Origin: an uncultured Clostridia bacterium
Lineage (GTDB): Bacteria; Bacillota; Clostridia; Peptostreptococcales; Anaerovoracaceae
Reading direction: 5' to 3'
Assembly (NCBI GenBank): GCA_934277655.1
Contig: CAKQVC010000088.1
Span: 1-7,644 of the forward strand
Length of the DNA stretch: 7,644 nt
Position 1 is the first letter of the stretch. Each line of letters opens with the position of its first letter. The notes below the pieces were generated by a model. That model was not told the origin of the DNA, ran no database searches, and saw only the letters and a program-made list of their open reading frames with translations. A program made the position numbers and the translations under genes. Positions 5,319 through 7,644 of this stretch are shown here, in pieces.

Positions 5319-5999
5319 ATGATTGGAACCATTTATAACACCTGTATGATCCTGATTGGCAGCATTGTCGGCAGCCTTTTAAAGAAGGGACTCAAGCCTA
5401 AACAACAGGAAGTCTTGTTCGATGCGATGGGTCTTGCTGCTGCCGGGATTGGCATCAACTCCATTGTCAACAACATGCCAGACAGCTCGTATCCTGTTCT
5501 GTTCATTGTCAGCCTGGCACTGGGAAGCATTGCAGGAACCACGATCGATATCGACGGAAAATTTCAACGTCTGGTTGACCGCAAAGGCGGCACCGGTCTT
5601 GCACAGGGTCTCTCAACTGCCATTCTACTTTTCTGCATCGGGACTTTATGTATTCTCGGTCCGATCCAAAGTGCAATCTACGGCGATGAGACCTTCCTGT
5701 TTACCAATGGTACCTTAGATCTGGTAACTTCCATGGTTCTTGCCTCCACTTACGGCATCGGCATTGCGATTGCCGCCGCCGTTCTTTTCGTATGGCAGAG
5801 CAGCATCTACCTCGGAGCAAGTTTTCTTGCCGACTTTATTTCGGATTCTTTTATGACAGAGCTTTCCATCGTAGGCGGATTTCTGATTGCAGCTTCCGGT
5901 CTTTCCATTTTGAAGATCAAGGGTTTTAAGACCATGAACCTGCTTCCGTCCCTTCTGGTTCCTGTACTTTTCTTTCTTGTCAAAGGTTTTTTCGTGTAA
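5319..5999 (+). CDS. DUF554 family membrane protein (YdfK/YqgA-like)
   Basis: An integral membrane protein of 226 residues, close to the family's usual length; its biochemical function is not known. Hydrophobic stretches at about 4-22, 32-50, 57-77, 97-117, 134-158, 160-175, 183-199 and 207-225 suggest 6 to 8 membrane spans. Family-like features: the N-terminal MIGTIYNTCMILIGSIVGSL followed by LLKKG, FCIGTLCILGPIQSAIYGD (105-123) and LDLVTSMVLASTYGIG (133-148). An in-frame TAA at 5307-5309 fixes the start at or after 5319, and the N-terminus fits the family. The nearby ribosome site is weak, but a strong one lies about 52 nt upstream with a hairpin between. It is transcribed divergently from the LysR-type gene, which is its likely regulator. 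A transport role is often assumed for such proteins, but nothing here shows a substrate. Confidence 0.92.
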   Translation: MIGTIYNTCMILIGSIVGSLLKKGLKPKQQEVLFDAMGLAAAGIGINSIVNNMPDSSYPVLFIVSLALGSIAGTTIDIDGKFQRLVDRKGGTGLAQGLSTAILLFCIGTLCILGPIQSAIYGDETFLFTNGTLDLVTSMVLASTYGIGIAIAAAVLFVWQSSIYLGASFLADFISDSFMTELSIVGGFLIAASGLSILKIKGFKTMNLLPSLLVPVLFFLVKGFFV

Positions 6000-6106
6000 C
6001 CTTTGGAAATCCTGTCTTAAATAAGTACTTTACTTTTTGATTAGCCTCCTTTCCCTGTTTTGATCTACCGCTTGCCAATACTCACAACAAACGATATTCA
6101 TCTTTT

Positions 6107-6133
6107 AAGTTAGCATTGGCTAACTTATCTTTT
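6107..6133 (+). terminator. Probable Rho-independent terminator of the DUF554 gene
   Basis: AAGTTAGC (6107-6114), loop ATTG and GCTAACTT (6119-6126) form a perfect 8-bp stem followed by ATCTTTT. It lies about 107 nt after the DUF554 stop. The stem is only moderately GC-rich and the T-run is interrupted, so strength is uncertain. On the minus strand the stem is followed by AAAAGATG, so it would not terminate the opposing operon by the usual mechanism. Confidence 0.5.
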
Positions 6134-6136
6134 AAA

Positions 6137-6179
6137 ATATATGCCGGGCATCGTATATCTTGATGCATACGACATATAT
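6137..6179. repeat. Nested inverted repeats with alternative pairing
   Basis: ATATATG (6137-6143) pairs with CATATAT (6173-6179), and TCGTAT (6151-6156) with ATACGA (6167-6172). Together they give 13 pairs with a 7-nt bulge on the left arm. GCATC (6148-6152) can instead pair with GATGC (6162-6166). No function is known. Confidence 0.4.
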
Positions 6180-6279
6180 CACTCGCCAAAACATTACCAC
6201 ATACTGCCTCTTTTTCAATAGGCATTTTAAGTTTTGAAAATATTTTTTCTTACCTTTTCATTCTCTGCCATTGTCAAAC

Positions 6280-7236
6280 TTAATAGAACGTTGCAACTTC
6301 ATCTGCAATCGGCGGGATTTTTTTCAGTTCCAGTACGTGGTATACCGGCCCTTCGCTTTGGTACATATCGTTGTACTCTTTTTCAATCTTTGCAGTAATT
6401 TCCACCCAGCCGCCATGTTCCAGACTCTGGCTGTCTGCATATTTTGCGACAAGTCCACCAAACTGAATATCTTCTGCACAGCAGGTCATGATATGTCTGC
6501 CAATTACAAACTCATCCGGTTTCAGACCTCCACCAAGCAGGCTTCTACCTCGGAACTTGACAGTCTTTCCGTAATATTTTGCTTCTTCATCGTTCATATC
6601 AGAGTACCATACGGCATAATCTCTGTCTTCAATGACGATAACATCTGCAGTCAGATCAAATGGAAGCGGATCTTCAATATTATCAATTTCAATATTGTTC
6701 GGACCATATTCATAAATGATGTCGCATCTTCTGTTCAAAGCACGAACAATTTTGTGATAAGCCATCTTATCCATAGCTGCTGTGAAATGCTTAAAAACAA
6801 TGGTTTCCGTTGATTTAATCTTGTCAACAACCAGGTTTCTCATATTCGCATTATATGTGAGGTATGTTCTTGCATCTGCAAAGGTCATTTCCTGATAGAC
6901 TACCCAACTTTGAGGCATCGCCTGATAAAAGGTATCCAGCAGCCACATTCCGTTGTATTCCACTACAACCCTCTCAAATCCGATTTCCTTCTGCAGCTGG
7001 GAAAGATAGGCTTCCGTCAGTTCTTCTTCCTCGTCAATGGTTACGATTTTGCAACCAGAAGAGGCAAATTTAATTGGCGAAAATTCCTCTTCTCCCTCTT
7101 CGCAGATCAGAACCAGGGTTTTCTGTCCGTCATTAAATGCCGGATCTTCCAGAGTTTCCTGTATAAACGTAGTTTTTCCGGCATCCAGGAATCCGGTAAA
7201 CAAATAAACGGGTATTTCTCTTGTCTGATTCATCAT
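6280..7236 (-). CDS. CobW-like P-loop domain fused to a DUF1980/TIGR03943-like domain
   Basis: A cytoplasmic protein of 318 residues from the ATG at 7234-7236. The N-terminal half resembles COG0523/CobW GTPases: the Walker A loop is GFLDAGKTTF (15-24; usually GFLGAGKTT), and VVVEYNGM (90-97) corresponds to the family's E-x-x-G segment. The metal-chaperone CxCC motif is absent (only Cys62 in ASSGCKIVTID), and the NKxD guanine-specificity motif is not recognisable (IVFKHF at 146-151). The C-terminal part (about 222-318) resembles the DUF1980 domain of YcgQ/TIGR03943 proteins: FRG...DEFVIGRHIMTCCAEDI (228-257) with adjacent Cys252-Cys253, then GGLVAKYAD, GWVEITAKI and a Pro-rich strand. Such proteins usually accompany COG0701 permeases (family knowledge). 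It follows another COG0523 gene 67 nt upstream, so a role in metal (perhaps zinc) handling is inferred. TTG at 7239 is an alternative start. Confidence 0.8.
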   Translation of the reverse strand: MMNQTREIPVYLFTGFLDAGKTTFIQETLEDPAFNDGQKTLVLICEEGEEEFSPIKFASSGCKIVTIDEEEELTEAYLSQLQKEIGFERVVVEYNGMWLLDTFYQAMPQSWVVYQEMTFADARTYLTYNANMRNLVVDKIKSTETIVFKHFTAAMDKMAYHKIVRALNRRCDIIYEYGPNNIEIDNIEDPLPFDLTADVIVIEDRDYAVWYSDMNDEEAKYYGKTVKFRGRSLLGGGLKPDEFVIGRHIMTCCAEDIQFGGLVAKYADSQSLEHGGWVEITAKIEKEYNDMYQSEGPVYHVLELKKIPPIADEVATFY

Positions 7237-7248
7237 CAATTTTATTTT

Positions 7249-7253
7249 CTCCT
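7249..7253 (-). promoter_or_regulatory. Ribosome-binding site with three possible starts
   Basis: AGGAG lies 9 nt before TTG (7237-7239), 12 nt before ATG (7234-7236) and 15 nt before a second ATG (7231-7233). Spacing favours TTG and codon preference favours the first ATG. The choice changes the protein by only one or two residues. Confidence 0.55.
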
Positions 7254-7279
7254 GTTATCATTCTTTATCACTCGTAAGC

Positions 7280-7312
7280 AAGAAGTCCTTTTTTATACTT
7301 CTTTTATACTTC
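7280..7312. repeat. Tandem 11-bp duplication and hairpin across a stop codon
   Basis: TTTTATACTTC is repeated head to tail at 7291-7301 and 7302-7312. The stop of the upstream COG0523 gene (7304-7306) lies in one copy. AAGAAGT (7280-7286) pairs with ACTTCTT (7297-7303) across a 10-nt loop. No T-run follows on the minus strand, so it need not end transcription between the two GTPase-like genes. Confidence 0.55.
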
Positions 7313-7644
7313 AAACAACTGGCGAACTTTTTCTTCATCAATATCTGCACTGATCACACAAAGTCTGCCGATAACACCGGCGCTGCCGTGTCTTACATCC
7401 GGTTCTCCCGGAACATAGTCAAAGTGGATCCACTGACCATCTTCGCCTTCTACGATACCTTTCGCTCTGAGGACAAATCCATAAGTTTTATGATCTTCCA
7501 GTGCTTCCAGCGCTTTTTTAATTTTTTCTTCTGTGAATTTCTTTGGAGTTTCAATGCCGATGCTGTTGAATACTTCATCTGCATGGTGATGTCCTTCGTG
7601 ATCATGTCCACAGCCGCATCCACAGTGATCGCCATGCTCGTGGT
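7304..7644 (-). CDS. COG0523/CobW GTPase, C-terminal part with His/Cys-rich metal-binding stretch (partial)
   Basis: Only the last 112 residues are in the window; the GTPase domain lies beyond the edge. The visible part starts with a dense metal-ligand stretch (HEHGDHCGCGCGHDHEGHHH, 11 of 20 residues His or Cys), typical of the linker between the GTPase and CobW_C domains of metal-chaperone COG0523 proteins. A CobW C-terminal domain follows: FNSIGIETPKKFTEEKIKKA (25-44), HKTYGFVLRAKGIV (51-64), then WIHFDYVPGEPDVR (71-84) and GRLCVISADID (92-102). These proteins use GTP hydrolysis to deliver or allocate metals such as zinc, cobalt or nickel; which one cannot be told here. It is the upstream member of a two-gene same-strand set with the CobW-DUF1980 protein and probably shares its promoter, outside the window. 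The frame is certain; the family call is strong. Confidence 0.9.
   Translation of the reverse strand, partial: HEHGDHCGCGCGHDHEGHHHADEVFNSIGIETPKKFTEEKIKKALEALEDHKTYGFVLRAKGIVEGEDGQWIHFDYVPGEPDVRHGSAGVIGRLCVISADIDEEKVRQLFEV

Larger units (their letters stand above)
6000..6279. other. Convergent intergenic region
   Basis: This 280-bp AT-rich gap lies between the ends of the DUF554 gene (plus) and the GTPase-like gene (minus). It holds a terminator-like hairpin (6107-6133), nested inverted repeats (6137-6179) and a 47-codon minus-strand ORF (6082-6225) without a ribosome site. No U-tailed terminator was found for the minus-strand operon. Confidence 0.6.

Noticed and set aside
6205..6224. TGCCT/AGGCA hairpin followed by TTTT on the plus strand
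   Set aside because: It has only five pairs and a 10-nt loop, and a better terminator lies upstream for the same gene.
7450..7635. A 61-codon minus-strand ORF at the right edge
   Set aside because: It lies in another frame of the COG0523 gene, whose frame encodes the clear CobW_C domain and His/Cys-rich stretch.

Overview
The window looks like chromosomal DNA of a low-to-moderate GC anaerobic Firmicute, most like Lachnospiraceae/Clostridia. This is an inference from protein style (clostridial PheA, AroB and AroC, a DUF554 membrane protein, COG0523 proteins), strong GGAGG-type ribosome sites and sigma-A-like promoters. No RNA genes or CRISPR arrays are seen.

Left edge (1-430): a partial minus-strand gene with its own promoter encodes an IS607-type TnpA. 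It keeps the MerR-like DNA-binding head and the C-terminal tail but lacks the whole serine-recombinase catalytic core. It sits just downstream of aroC and is more AT-rich than the aro genes.

Aromatic amino acid operon (430-3874, minus strand): promoter, pheA (chorismate mutase/prephenate dehydratase/ACT), aroB (3-dehydroquinate synthase), aroC (chorismate synthase). AroB makes the first carbocycle of the shikimate pathway, AroC makes chorismate, and PheA draws chorismate towards phenylalanine. aroB and aroC overlap by 4 nt (ATGA). The 175-nt pheA-aroB spacer carries two abutting tetraloop hairpins and then a purine-rich stretch.

Regulator and membrane protein (4071-5999): a LysR-type regulator gene (minus) diverges from a DUF554 membrane-protein gene (plus). 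The 312-bp gap holds overlapping face-to-face promoters and a perfect T-N11-A dyad, centred about 64 bp upstream of the predicted DUF554 transcription start and lying over the predicted lysR start. This is the classic layout of a self-repressing LysR regulator that controls its divergent neighbour. A second perfect dyad overlaps the core promoter. DUF554 function is unknown.

Convergent gap (6000-6279): a likely terminator, nested inverted repeats and one possible small ORF.

Metal-linked GTPase pair (6280-7644, minus): the 3' end of a COG0523/CobW protein with a very His/Cys-rich metal-binding stretch, followed by a second protein. The second joins a degenerate COG0523 P-loop domain (Walker A kept; CxCC and NKxD motifs not found) to a C-terminal domain resembling the DUF1980/TIGR03943 (YcgQ) family with its CC motif. 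This pair and the LysR-DUF554 promoter region are the most interesting parts, followed by the core-less recombinase.
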